Shown: positions 34,240 to 47,300 of the stretch, one piece after another | Layout of the letters: each line of letters begins with the position of its first letter | How positions within the stretch are numbered: position 1 is the first letter of the stretch | Assembly (NCBI GenBank): GCA_029706075.1 | Contig: JAINUG010000011.1 | Coordinates: forward strand, 9,057,001-9,121,000 | Source: Aldrovandia affinis | Lineage: Eukaryota; Chordata; Actinopteri; Notacanthiformes; Halosauridae | Reading direction: 5' to 3' | Length of the DNA stretch: 64,000 nt | The notes under the pieces: generated by a model | Seen by the model: the letters and a program-made list of their open reading frames with translations, nothing else | Told to the model about the DNA's origin: nothing | The model's database searches: none | Made by a program: the position numbers and the translations under genes

Positions 34240-34535
34240 CATGGGTCTGCCGCTCATCTCTACGAGGCAAACTAATTCTCCGTGGGCAGCGAACTCCGCT
34301 TCCTTTGAGATGGAATTCACCCACCCACGTTCTGGAGACTCCTTTTCAGTGCTTCACAGCGAACCCGAGCCAGCTCACCCTCCACCCTCCCCCTCCCCCT
34401 GGGGCAGACAAATGCCACCTCCGATCGGGGCAGGACAACCAGGGCCGGATGGTAGAAGCGGGTTTCGACCACGCCCCTGACAGGCAGTGCACACCACACC
34501 GGACCAGTTAGCTGCTACGCTATCCACCGCCCTAA
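34240..34535 (-). repeat. tRNA-derived SINE (minus)
   Basis: In the minus sense the head reads GGGCGGTGGATAGCGTAGCA with a GTCGAAACCC B-box-like site, followed by GGCAT(T)TGTCTGCCCC. Same family as 54870-55080 and the outer parts of 2968-3893. Confidence 0.6.
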
Positions 34536-35318
34536 TTTTTATTTTATCATGACTTCCAGGTAAATTCAGGCCATTTAAAGTTTAGGGAACTCAAAATGGG
34601 CAAATGCGTTAGTGACTCCCTGTGCCACCCTGTGTTAGTGACTCCCTTCTATGTGGCATAGCATAGCCACATAGAAGAGGGGTGACATGTGTTGCTGGGG
34701 TCTTCATATCTTAAATACTTTTGGTGCTCTGGTGTTTCTTCAGAGATGCAATAAAACCTTTCTGTGACTGTGGACACAAGAATCCACCTTATAACAAGTG
34801 CTATACAAATGCATTGTCCCTCTCTCTTATGCAGTCATCTTAAAGCCAGGTGTCTGACAGGGAGTACCCTTAAATAAACAAATATTGATATTGCATATTA
34901 TTGCACACAAACCAGAATATGTGGTTGGTAGGAATGTAATGACAAATGGAGGGAGACATAGAGCGATGGACAAATGGAAACATCAGTTCTCATCAAGGAA
35001 ACAGAGTATGGGGGTCCAGGCTTTTGGTTCTTGGTGTTATATTGCATTTTAATGTGGTTCAGAGTTGCTTGGACACTTCCACCTCCAGTGTTACAAAGCA
35101 AGAAGTCAATCACATGGAGCACACTATGTTAATTTAAAACATTTGAATTAAAAAGTCCTTCTCCAAAAGGTGTATACCAGCCACACTGTATACTATGATA
35201 GTGAGAAATCCTGAGGTTGGAAATGTTATTCGCTGTTAATGGGTATTTCACATTCTAATCTATAATTTAAAAGCTGGTTAAAAGTAGATTGACTTGGGCC
35301 TTTTAAGAATGGCACTGG
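34536..35318 (-). other. 3' flank of the SDR gene
   Basis: Downstream of the SDR stop. It contains a perfect 12-bp-arm hairpin at 34646-34677 and a short tandem GTTAGTGACTCCC duplication. The polyadenylation signal is not clear. Confidence 0.45.
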
Positions 35319-38300
35319 TTAGCGTGGACACATGGCATGACGGCCCCCATCAACAGGCAGGTTGACTCCAGTGATGAAGGACGCAGCATCCGATGCCAGG
35401 AACGCGATAGCATGGGCTACTTCATCTACTTCCCCAGGCCTACCCAAGGCGTGCGTCTCCTTACACCTCTCCAGGAACTGCAGCATTAAGAGAACCAGAT
35501 TACCGTATGGCTGTCTTTTTATAAAAAGATAAAAAATGGTGAGGACATTATTAGTTTAATAAACATAAAATAATAAACATTATTACTCTCCAGAGCAGAG
35601 TTATGGATGTACAATGTGGACACTGTCTGGCGTATCTGGGTGTGGGTTTTGTCAAATGTTTGACAGTCAAAATAACTGAAGGTGAACAAGTGTAACAGTA
35701 ATGACAGTACTGGGTGGTGGGGGTTTGACAATATTGTTGTAGCCAAGGATGGTGTATGGGAGGAGGCAGAAGTTGCCATTAACACTGATACAGGACTGGC
35801 TCACTCTACCCAAATCCTAACCTTAAGGCAGTGGTCCTCAAACCTGGTCCTGGGGGCCCCCTGTGTATGCTGGTTTTTGTTACAGCCAATCTTTGGTCAA
35901 TAAAAGTCATTTTCTTCCTTAAACTTATTTTGACACAACACAGGTTTGGCGCATTGGAATTTGCTGTCATCGAGCTCTTCATTTTCCACAAACAGTTTAG
36001 TTTCAGTGACAGGACAGGTGCCCACACTTTCAACAATAAGGCCCTCACTGAGTTCACCTGCCAGTCTGTAATTGAATAAATAAAAAGTCAACCTCTTTCT
36101 AAAGGAATCATGTGTCATATAGTACATTACAGAAAATGAGAGCATTAGTTGATCTGACTGCTTAAAAGTCCTGGATGTGAACATGGGAGATGTATTGTTC
36201 ATAACATGCATAGCTATTTCTGACTTAATATGGCCTTAATAGAGTAAATCATGGTTGCACTTATGGTTGGAATGAAAACCGGCATTGCCTAAAGGAAGAA
36301 AAACTGAAAACTGACTAGACCAGCTAACTTCCACCTACACCATTGACAGTACTTGATGCTATTATTGCAGACAAGTATGGTGTCTGGGAGGAGGAGAAGT
36401 ACATACCTTTGCATACTGTTCCTCATCCAGCCCTGCCCGCCGATGCACCTCAGTTATGATCACACCAGGACTGAAAGAGAACAACAGCCTGTCAACATTC
36501 ACACTCAGCAATTTATTCACAATTTCTGTGGTTCAACAGTGAATAACAATCAATTCATAGCACTCAACAGATGCTCTTTAGCAGACACTCCTATCCAGAG
36601 CAACTTCCACAACTTAAAATCCATTTCATACAACTGTACTGGTAACTGCCAAAATAAAATAAACTCCAACATAAAGTGTCTTAATAGGCCACTACGATCC
36701 ACCAAAGCAGCTTCAATGAGCCTTGGCATAGATTCTACAAATGTCTGACATTAATGGAGAGAGGAATTATCCATTCTTCCACAAGAAATTCCATATTTTG
36801 GTGTTTTGTTGATGGTGGTGAAAAACCCTGTCTCTGGTGCCGCCCCAGAATCTCCCATGTGCGTTCAATTGGGTTGAGATCTGGTGAATGACATGGTCAT
36901 AGCATATGGTTTATATTGGTTTCATGCTCATTCAGTGGCCACTCATGCCCTGTGGATGGAGGCATTGTCATCCTGGAAGAAATAGAAATGCTTCACCATA
37001 GGATGAAGGTGATCACTCAGAATGCCATTGTATTCACTGGCAGTTATTTTGCCCTCTAAGGGGTTGAGGGACCTAAACTATGCCAGGAAAATGCACCCCA
37101 CACCCTAACAGAACCACCAGAACCCTTCACCTTGGGAAACAAGCACTTGAGCCTGTAGGTTTCTTTTGGCATATGCCACTGTTAGGATTAATTTTGTTTA
37201 CCTAGGCACACTATAGGTCCATATTTTTGATTTACCTAGTTGGGGGTGGCCCCTGGGGAGGGATTAAAAGGGGCAATAACCATCTTGTGGAGGAACTCCT
37301 TTTTATTTTATTTGGTGTGTGTTTTAATTTAACCTGAACAAAGCAATCTACCAGAGACTGGGATCACCCAGCTGGAGCTTCCTATGCCTGGGGATCTGCT
37401 CATACAGCCTGCATGCCCACTACCTATGATATGAGTGAGTCCTATTTATTTCCCCTATGATCTGGGTGACCGTTTTCTGGCTATGTTTGTTTGATTGATT
37501 ACTTGATTTTTTTGGCTTATACATACATGCAAAAGGGTTGTGCTAAATTCAGAATTTTGGAATTGACTCCCATTCAGTTTATGAGTTGGAATTTGAATTG
37601 AATTGGCCACACCCCACAGAATGTAGAATTCTCTGTCCCAGTCTGCCAGGAGTCTTGGAATGACCCTGGATGACCAGCTGTGCTTCTCGGGCCACATGGC
37701 AGCTATCACTCGGACCTGCCGATTATCCATCCACAACATACGGAGGATCCGACCGTTCCTCACCCAAGAGGCCACACAACTCCTGGTCCAGGCCCTGGTG
37801 ATCTCACATCTGGACTACTGCAATTCCTTGCTGAAAGGGCTACCGGCCTGTGCCATCAAGCCACTGCAACTAGTCCAGAATGCTGCTGCACGTCTGGTGT
37901 TCAATCAACCTAAGTTCACCCATGTCACCCCTCTACTCTCCTCTCTGTACTGGCTCCCCATCGCAGCACGCATCAGATTAAAATCACTGGTGCTTGCTTT
38001 TCAAGCAGCTAGAGGAACTGCTCCCCCTTACCTCCAGACACTCATCACACCCTACACCCCAGCCAGACCCCTCCACTCCGCCTCCTCTGGCAAACTGACT
38101 GTCCCATCCCTCCGGGCGCCCTGCAACCGTTCCTCGCGGTCTCGCATCTTCTCTGTCCTCGGTGGTGGAATGACCTTCCGCAATCGTTCATGACCGCGGA
38201 ATCACTTGCGATCTACCTTTTCAGACTCCACTACCACTGAATTCTGTACATCTAGCCAATTGTCATCACCACTGCCTACTTGCTCAATACTTTGTATATG

Positions 38301-41300
38301 TATCCCTACTTACTCCTCATTTATATTAAAAAAATAAAAAACACATTTACTAACCTTTTCCTTCCCAGTGTTACAGGTATGGTATGCAGGTTAGATTTCA
38401 CTCATATTTTGAGTGTAAGATCAAGCTGATGAACAACAAAACAATTTTTTTCATAGCCTTTTTTGCTCATCTGTACCAAGGGTGCCAATAATTCTGGAGG
38501 GCACTGTAGATGTGACTTCCTCAACCTAGTGTTGGTCCGTAAGTCTGTAAGCCCTTCAAAGGGCTCCAGCCCCTTACAGAGTTCTCTCATGACTTTCAGC
38601 TGACAGGGTGTGAGCTGGATGGGTCAAGACCTCACTTGAAACTTTCAGGGTGGACCTCAACATCTTCACCTGGCTATTCCATCTGGTGGCATTGATGGGA
38701 TGAAGTTTGAAGCCTCCTTCCAAGACTTTAGTGACCTATGTAGACTAGTAGCAAAATGCCACAAGCTTTTGGACCTTACCCATTAAACTTTTTATGGGGC
38801 CTGCTTGATCCATGGTATCAAGGACCACAAGTTATATGGTGTGGACAAAGCATGGGCTTTCAGGAGGGAAGGTGGTAATCTCATCCTCAACATTTACTAT
38901 TTCCAGATTTGATGCTGCCACATCCTCCTCTTCACTACCAGTGACCTCCAATGGGAGGGGGGGAGAGTGTGAATGTGTTTACCACATTGGAGACATTGTC
39001 AGTTAGAATGAATGACACTTGTTGTAAAATTCATGGGTCTCCTCATAAGCTCTTCAAATGTTATCAGCTGTAAACCTCCCTTTAAAGCGAAGACAGCACA
39101 ACTCTCTTCAGGCTTACATCTGCAATGAAATGGCCTGTGATGACAAAAAATTAATTATGTTTGATCACATGGCTTTGCTTCCAACACCATTGGCGTTGTA
39201 TGTGACAATGCTTTCAGTGAATTCAACTTTACACCTGTCAGATGTTCACCACTTAGAAATGGTTTGAGCATTGGCTTGAGCAGGTGGAGTTTAGTTCACA
39301 ACGGTCACAAACATTTCATTTGGTTGGTTTCTTTTTGAAGGCCTTAGGGTGAACTTTAGGGTTAAACAAATTAATTATGGGAAATGTATTTCCCCCCCAT
39401 ACTGAACAAAATTGAAGCGAATAATGAAATATAATGATTTAAAATATTTGCAGACAGGTGGTGCAATTCATTCATTTTAAGTTTTTTCTGAAAATGTAGT
39501 TTCAACAATATTTCATATGTATGCATAACATGTTTGATATCCATGTTTGATGTACAAAACACATTAAGATGTATATTTGTATAGGCTACACATGCAGTAA
39601 TATAGAACAGGAGGTGGCATTTGAATTTCATTTAATTAAATTATATTTCCTTTCATTCAAATTCGAATTGTAATTCTGTATCCTGTTTACTACTTCAATT
39701 CAAATTCAAGATTTGTATATGAGGCATGAGGCATTCTCAATTCAATTCTGAATTGAGCATAACCCTGACACACACATACACGGTAGTATCTGTAATAAAT
39801 TTTGTTTATTGTTTAATGGCTATATTTTATTTGTTTTGCAACACCACACATGCACCTCATTAGCTTGGAACACACAACCTGTCCTAAAAATGCATCTTTC
39901 GTGCATTTTTAGCTCTAATAAGGGGTTTATACACTGCAACCCAACCATAGGATCCCTCTCTGTGAAGTTTTTGACAGACTGTTCTTGATAAAACTGCGTG
40001 CTCATGCCCTAGACTGATATTTGCAGCAACTGATTCAAATGAATTTCTCATCTGTTTTGCCATCTCAAACCAACTTCCTCTGACCATAGTTGTCCCTAGT
40101 TGATGACGTCTTGTCCTCAGTCTTCTTTTAGACATGGTAGCCAAAATAATGGGCAACTGGGCTTGCCCAGCATTTTTATACATAACCCTCAGGAACCACA
40201 CTGGTGTGGAAGCACCTGCTTTCAATATGCTTTGTATCCCTCATTGAATTAAGTGTTCCCTTTATTTGAGCAGTTACCTGTATTTTATTAAGCAATTCAG
40301 GTTAAACTGCTTGCATCTGGGAATATAACCTACAACCTTTAAGTTATAAGCCTAGTTCCCTAACCATTATACCACATTGCCTACCAAATGACACTGTACA
40401 TACCATGTATATTTCAATGGCTGACATCAACTGTACCTGAAAAAATCGAATCGTCTTTAACTCTTCAACAAAATTACTGAGTAAATTTACTTTTGTCACA
40501 AAGGTCTTGCTTGTCTCTTTAATACATGTAGGCTTATTCAACATAAATATTACTGCATTTCTCAAACTAAGAAAATATTTTCACTTACCAGACAGAGTTA
40601 ACCCTCACTTGCTTGGATGCCAATTCTGAAAGACAGATATGTAGCCTGAGACCAAATCTATTTTCCATTTCCAATACATAGCGATAATTACCTCTTCTAT
40701 AGGTAATTATTGAATAATTCATCTTCTTTATGTTAAACCACTTTCTATACTATAGAATTGTAACATCTGAAAAGTATTTTATGCCTTTTTGGTGTGGTAT
40801 TACATGGTAAGGGTTATATTACATACATACAGTGGCTTCGGAAAATATTCAGACCCCTTCACCTTTACCACACTTTGTGTGTTATAGACTTAATTTAAAA
40901 TTGATGACATACATTTTTTTTGCTATCAATCTACACACAATACCCCATAATGACAAAGCAAAAATACATTTTTAGAAATTGCTAATTTATTAAAAATAAA
41001 AAACTGAAGTAGACTACGTTTTTATTCACGCCCTTGATAAAGATTAACAAAAGAGATCATATAAAAACAGTAAGTAATGAGCTTTATTTTATGCTCACAA
41101 AATAAAGATATTCGATGAGTGTGGGGTAAGTTTTCAAGCATACTTTCAAGTATAAAGTTTGCACTTTGCTTAAATAAACAAATGTATATATAAATATATA
41201 TATATATACACTGCCTGGCCAAAAAAAAAAAGTCACCACCTGGATTTAACTAAGCAAATAGGTAAGAGCCTTGTTTTGCCTCTGAAACCATCCCTCTCAC

Positions 41301-44300
41301 AAGGTAGACTTGCATCCTCTACCTGGCAGGTTAGCCACTGTTCCAGTGGACTTAATCTTCCTAATAATGAACACAACAGTGGAAAGCGGTATCTTTTTAG
41401 TGATTTTTTTTGTAGCCATCTCCTGATCCCAGAAAGTTCCCAGGAGCACAGTGGGCTCCATCATTGTGAAATAGCACTCTTCCTAGACCTGGTCATCCAG
41501 CCAAACTCAGTAACCGGGCAAGAAGAGCCTTGGCCAGGGAGGTGACCAAGAACTCAATGGCCACTCTAACAGAGCTTCAGAGTTTCTCTGCTGAGATGAG
41601 AGAAACTCCAAGAAGGACAACCATCTCTGTAGCACACATCAATCAGACCTTTATGGTAGAGTGGCTAGATGGAAACCACTCCTGAGTAAAAGGCATATGA
41701 CAGCCCACCTGGAGTTTGCTAAACGGCAATTAAAGGACTCTGAGAACATGAGGAAAAATATTATCTGGTCTGATGAGACGCAAATTGAAGTCTTTGGCCT
41801 GAATGCCAAGTGCTATGTCTGCCGAAAACCAGGTATCACTCATCACCTGGCTAATACCATCTCTACGGTGAAGCATGGTGGTGGCAGCATCAGGCTATGA
41901 GGATGTTTCTCAGCGGCAGGGACTGGGAGACTGGTCAGGATTCAGGGAATGATGAACAGAGCCAAATACAGACTGGTCCTTGAAGAAAACCTGCTCCAGA
42001 ATGCACGCAACCTCAGACTGGGGCAAAGATTCACCTTTCATTACAAGGACAACCCAAAGTACACAGCCAGGAAAACGTTGGAGTGGCTTCGGGACAAGTC
42101 TCTGAACATCCTTGAGTGGCCCAGCCAGAGCCTGGACTGGAACCCCATTAAAAATCTGTGGAGGCCTGAAGATTGCAGTTCACCGACGCTCCCCATCCAA
42201 TCTGACAGACCTTGAGAGGATCTGCAAGGAAGAATGGGAGAAACTGCCCAAATCCACGTGTGCAAAACTGGTAGTGGCATATCCAAGAAGACTTGAAGCT
42301 GTAATCGCTGTCAATGGCACTTCTACAAAGTACTGAATAAAGGGTCAGAATACTTATGTAAATGAGATCTTTCTGTTTTTTATTTTTAAGTCATTTGCAA
42401 TAATTTCTAAAAATGTGTTTTTGTTTTGTTATTATGGGGTATTGTGTGTAGATTAATGGCAAAACATTTAATTAAATATATATACATACATACATACATA
42501 TATACTGTATATATAAATATATGCTATATCTTTATTTTATGATAGATTTCCAGGATAGATGACTCATCATTTACCATCAGCAGAGGGGGGCCGGGGGATT
42601 AGTTGTATTACCCTTCTGGAATGCAATACTAGACACCATCTCCCCAAAAGAGTGGGAAAGATGGGCAACCAGCAGAGCCGACCAACTCCAGTTCATCTGG
42701 AGCCAAACAACACTAATTTATCAGATGGATATGGGGTCCCAAAATAGATGCTCTCAAAAGCAGAGCAATCAAGTGATAACACCTCTGGTGACCCATCTTT
42801 GTCGTAATTTAGAAATGAACTACGAAGACCTAGACCTAGGAGCAATGACATCTGATACATGAAAATGCTTCAGCAATATTTTACACTCTGTAAGCATATT
42901 AGATATGCTTTATTGCAGGGAAGACACTTTATGCATTCTCCAACTTTAAAACACAGTGAAGTTAACAATAAATACCACTTAAATAACAAATGTTTCATTC
43001 TCCAACTGTAAGAAGAAAAGATTAAAGGTTCTCTTACCAAGGGCTGTGCAACGTGTGAACTGGTCAATAGCGGACTTTGACATACAGTAGGCTAGGACTC
43101 CGGGAAACTAAAACACAAAAATAGTGATCTTAAATTAAAAACTGAAAATGGTTAAACGTTTACTATTTTACAGACTGTTGATGGATTTTGTGTCAACATC
43201 TTTGATCAGGATCCAATTAAAATACTATATATTTGGTTAACAAAACCAGTTAACATCCTCAGTCACCTTGGTGTTTGCTGAGATCAATAGAATGATCCTG
43301 TATTTTCATATTTATTTTGACTACTCAATGTGTGAAATAGTAAAATGTTGTTACTGCAGTGAAATCATATCGAAGGAATGGCTCAATAAATAAGGACAAT
43401 GCCTGGGAAATACAGACTGTAGAGTTGATAAAGTTCCTGTTTGAATCTCATATGGTCAGAACAAAGTTTTGAGAATAAAGGCAAATTCATCTGAATACGT
43501 TACGAACATTTACACCAAATTAAGAGTAAACCTAATGTGTATCACCTAATACAGGTTTCTACCCTCTTTTGTATGGCTTATACCTCGGCGCCACTTGGAA
43601 AGTCTGCACCGACGCCTCCACGGTATCTCGACAAAGCTACGAGCAGTTTTACGAACAACCGACTACAGCCATTTATATCCTACCAGCTTCCAACTTTACA
43701 AACCGTATGTATGTGGGCGGATGCGTATAGAGGTAGTAGTACAGGAGTACAGGTAGCAGAGGCAGAAATACTTGGAGTATTCAAGTCCAGGCTTGATACA
43801 GTACTGGATATTCTTTAGACTAGGAAACGACAAGTCTAATTGGGCCGAACAGCCTGTTCTCATTATTCTTATTTCCTTATGTCCAAACCCTTGGTGGAAG
43901 TTCAGACCTTTAGGCCAGAGGTAGGCTACCCATATCCTCCAATTAAAATGCATGCATATAAGATACTTGCTTAGGTCAACACTCCTTTACTTCCTTAAAG
44001 TGTTATTACAGCATTTAACTTCCACCTGTGTAAAAACACTTCAATCCCCAGCCAGAAGTTTCAAATGTCTCAAACCCAGGTTGCGTGTTACTAAAACTCT
44101 GACTCCCTGAAAGTGGTTCATATTTTTGACACTGTTTCACAAACACTAAAGGGAGAAGTTGCCAACTCCACCCAAATCCTAACCTAAACCATTAGGAAGA
44201 AAAATGCATAACTGGCTTCAAACCAGCAGTCATAGGCAACTTCCACCTACACCTTTAAAAATGCAGGTAGTGTGTTACTAACACTTTGAGTCCCCCTCGT

Positions 44301-47300
44301 GGTGGTTCATAGTTTTGACACCATTTTAGACACCTTGGTGATTAAGTGAAGTAACTTTAACAACAACTAAACAATAAGCTAAAATGAATATCAAATAAAG
44401 TTTAAGTTCTCTGCCTCAATCATTTCTAGTGCACTACTGATAGCTGAATATGTATTTATTTGATATTTTGCAGTCCTGTGATACCCACAGATCTTTGGCC
44501 ATTAACACTGGATACATTCACAATGGAGCCTTTTGTCTTGATGAGATGGGGAACACAAAGGTGAGTCAAAAGGAACACCGATCTGGGGGAGACAACACAG
44601 AAACGTGCTTAGAATGACATTCACAAATATAGGTCTTCTGAAATTGCACTAGTATAGGCATTAAACTTTTAAACCAAAAACAAAAAACTGAGGAAAATAA
44701 TGAACTTCCCATCTACCCAATGCTTAAATCAAACATGATTTCCAGTTTGAATTAAAATTACATGTTTATGACAAATGTTTTAATTAGAAAGTCACAGCCA
44801 GCTGTAACATTATAGGATGGTTTTCACCTCACCTCACATTAACATTCATCACTTTATCATACTGTTCAAGATCAGTAGACTCAATGCTGCCCATTGCCAG
44901 GATTCCAGCACTATTTATCAGGACATCCAGCCTCCCAAAGTGTGAGAGAGTCTGCTCCACAGTCCGCTTCACTGTGTCCTCATCAGACAAATCTCCCGGC
45001 ACCAGCAGAGGCTGAATGAGAAATCAGTACATCAACCTTTATCACATCAGTTTAATTAGAAGAGGATTTTAAATATTTCACTTCTCACAAATCTGTTGAT
45101 ATTAAGAACCAAATGTAAAATACAAATACACCTCCCCCTCGAGAACTTCTCGAAGTCCATTGATACATCATGCATCACAGAAAATGGCCACTTGCACTAA
45201 TTGAGTCTTAACAAATTATTGAATGGCTTCCGGCACTCCTCATTTAAAATCCCATTGACAAAGGTTTTGTCCCTAATACCTTTCCCTCTTTCTTAGACCA
45301 CTACACTCATCCACTTCACCAAAAATCTGAAAGGGATGGAGGACAAGAGACATGGAGAAAAGGGCTTTTAGTTACAATTCTCCATGGTCATGTGTACATT
45401 GTTAATTGTTGGTATGATCTGTTGTTTGGTATATGTTTGTTACGATCTGCTGCTGTCTTGCCAGGTCTTTCATGAAAGAGATATGTTAAGAGACCTCCTG
45501 GTTAAATAGTGAATGAATAAATAAATAAATAAAGAGGATGATGTAAGGGACAGAGATGCGATGGGACACCCTACACCAGGGTTACTCAAATCACGGTCCT
45601 CATAGGCCAAGCACTGCTGTTTTTCCACACTCCCTTTACCTGGGAGCCAGATGTAATGATACTCTGGCCAATCAATTGCAGTAATTGTTCAATTAACTAC
45701 CTGAGAGGAAGGAAAACCAGAACTGAATTTGGATTTGTGGGCCAGATTGAGTAACCAACACACTCATGCACCACCTGACGCCATGTTGATAAGTGATAAA
45801 TCAAGTAAAAATAACAAAAAAATAAAAAAAAAAAAAGAATAATGAAGTGAATAATACATTGTACATAAGTCAGGCAATATAATAATAACAACTACTGACC
45901 GAAAGTGGTTATGCCGTTTCAACAGAATGCGGAAGCCCTGAATGAAAGTAGCCCATTAGGAGCAAAATATGAATCTGCAAATTATACAGGGGGAAAGTAA
46001 CCTTGTGAAGGGTCTCATTCTGTGGAAAGGTTTTTTGCAACCAGCAACACAACAATATCAGACTTGGAAGCTTGTATGTTAACAACATAACTTTATTTAA
46101 AAACATAAAATATAGAAGAGGCGCCAAAGCATTCATTTTAGACATATAAACAATAGCTACCTGAGCTGCACCATGATCTGTGCATTGTTTAGCGATTTTT
46201 GTGAGATTCTCAACATTTCGTCCATTTAAAGCCAGCTGAGCACCTAGTTTGGCAAACAATATACTGGCAGCAGCACCAATACCCGAGCTGGCTCCAGTGA
46301 TGAGTGTGACTTTTCCTTTCAGAGATGTAACCTGGAAAATACAATGGTTTAGTCAATAGTAGGACAGCAATAAATCTGTAGGGCCCTCCATTTCATTTAC
46401 ATTATACATTCAGCAGAAGCTCTTATCCAGAGGAATTTACACAGTTAACATTTTATTTTTTTAAGGCATTTAGCAGATGCTCTTATCCAGAGCGACTTAG
46501 TTTTTTTTTTAACATTTATTTACAAACAATCCATTTATAGAGCTGGATATTTCATTGAAGCAATTCAGATTAAGTACCTTGCTCAAGGGTACAATGGCAG
46601 TGCCCCACCTGGGAATTTAACCAGCAACCTCTGAGTTACAAGTGCAGTTCCCATAACCATTATACTACACTTTTTAACATTCAATCCACTTTTACAGGTG
46701 AATATTTACTGAAGCAATTCAGGTTAAGTACCTTGCTCAATGGTACAGTGCCCCCCATGGGAATCAAACCTGCTACCTCAAGCCCAGTTCTCTGAATAGT
46801 ATACTACACTTCTGTCCATTTCCTAATGAAGTATATCTATGTCTAACATTTGTATAACCATGGATAAAAGTTGAGACATTCTGAATCCCTACTGGTCACA
46901 CGGTATCTTGGAATTCCATCAGAGATGTGTTCAATACCCCTGGCGTTGTGTTCTTGCTACCTACTAGGGCAGTTATCTGACATGATTTTGCTGCCCAAAA
47001 AGGCTCATAAACCATCTAATAAAATAAAAAAACACTGCAATATTCTCTCTGTTTTCTGCTGTATTCCCATTGTGCAATTACTGTTGATCTCTGGAAACGT
47101 GCATCTAAATCCTGGGCCTCGGCCTAGCTCTACTGTCATTCCTAACATCTCCCCTGCCATTAATGAGTTGTGCTTCTCTGATTTCTGCTCATGCAAGAGC
47201 TTGGGTGTTTTGCATATTAACACCAGAAGTCTGCTACCTAAGCTTGATCAGCTTTCAGTATGGGTACATAGCTCCAACCCTGATGTTTTGGTCATTACAG

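Larger units (their letters stand above)
37532..39768 (-). mobile_element. hAT transposon remnant inside the solo LTR
   Basis: The ends resemble each other inverted: GGGTTGTGCTAAATTCAGAA on the left, GGGTTATGCTCAATTCAGAA (inverse) on the right. Minus-strand pieces between 39200 and 38515 read [16 protein letters not shown], then CFVHTI, then [27 protein letters not shown] and [10 protein letters not shown], all as in ZBED4-type hAT transposases. Many stops and frameshifts. An L2 (37625-38393) and a Tc1 end (38440-38512) are inserted in it. Confidence 0.65.
37180..39843 (+). mobile_element. Solo LTR fossil, itself interrupted by a hAT
   Basis: Begins TGTTAGGATTAATTTTG and ends TTTTGCAACA, with identical 4-bp CCAC repeats on both sides (37176-37179, 39844-39847). 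Without the inner hAT it is about 430 bp, with AATAAA near its right end (39794). TG...CA ends plus a 4-bp duplication indicate a solo LTR; family unknown. No internal coding region. Confidence 0.6.
36639..40280 (+). mobile_element. Tc1 element (CAGGTAACTGCC family), split by a 2.66-kb nested insertion
   Basis: Left part 36639-37179 begins CTGGTAACTGCCAAAATA after TA. Right part 39844-40280 ends GAGCAGTTACCTG before TA. Removing 37180-39843 and one CCAC copy rejoins ATATGCCACACATGCACCT. No intact transposase frame. It lies in SDR intron 7. Confidence 0.75.
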
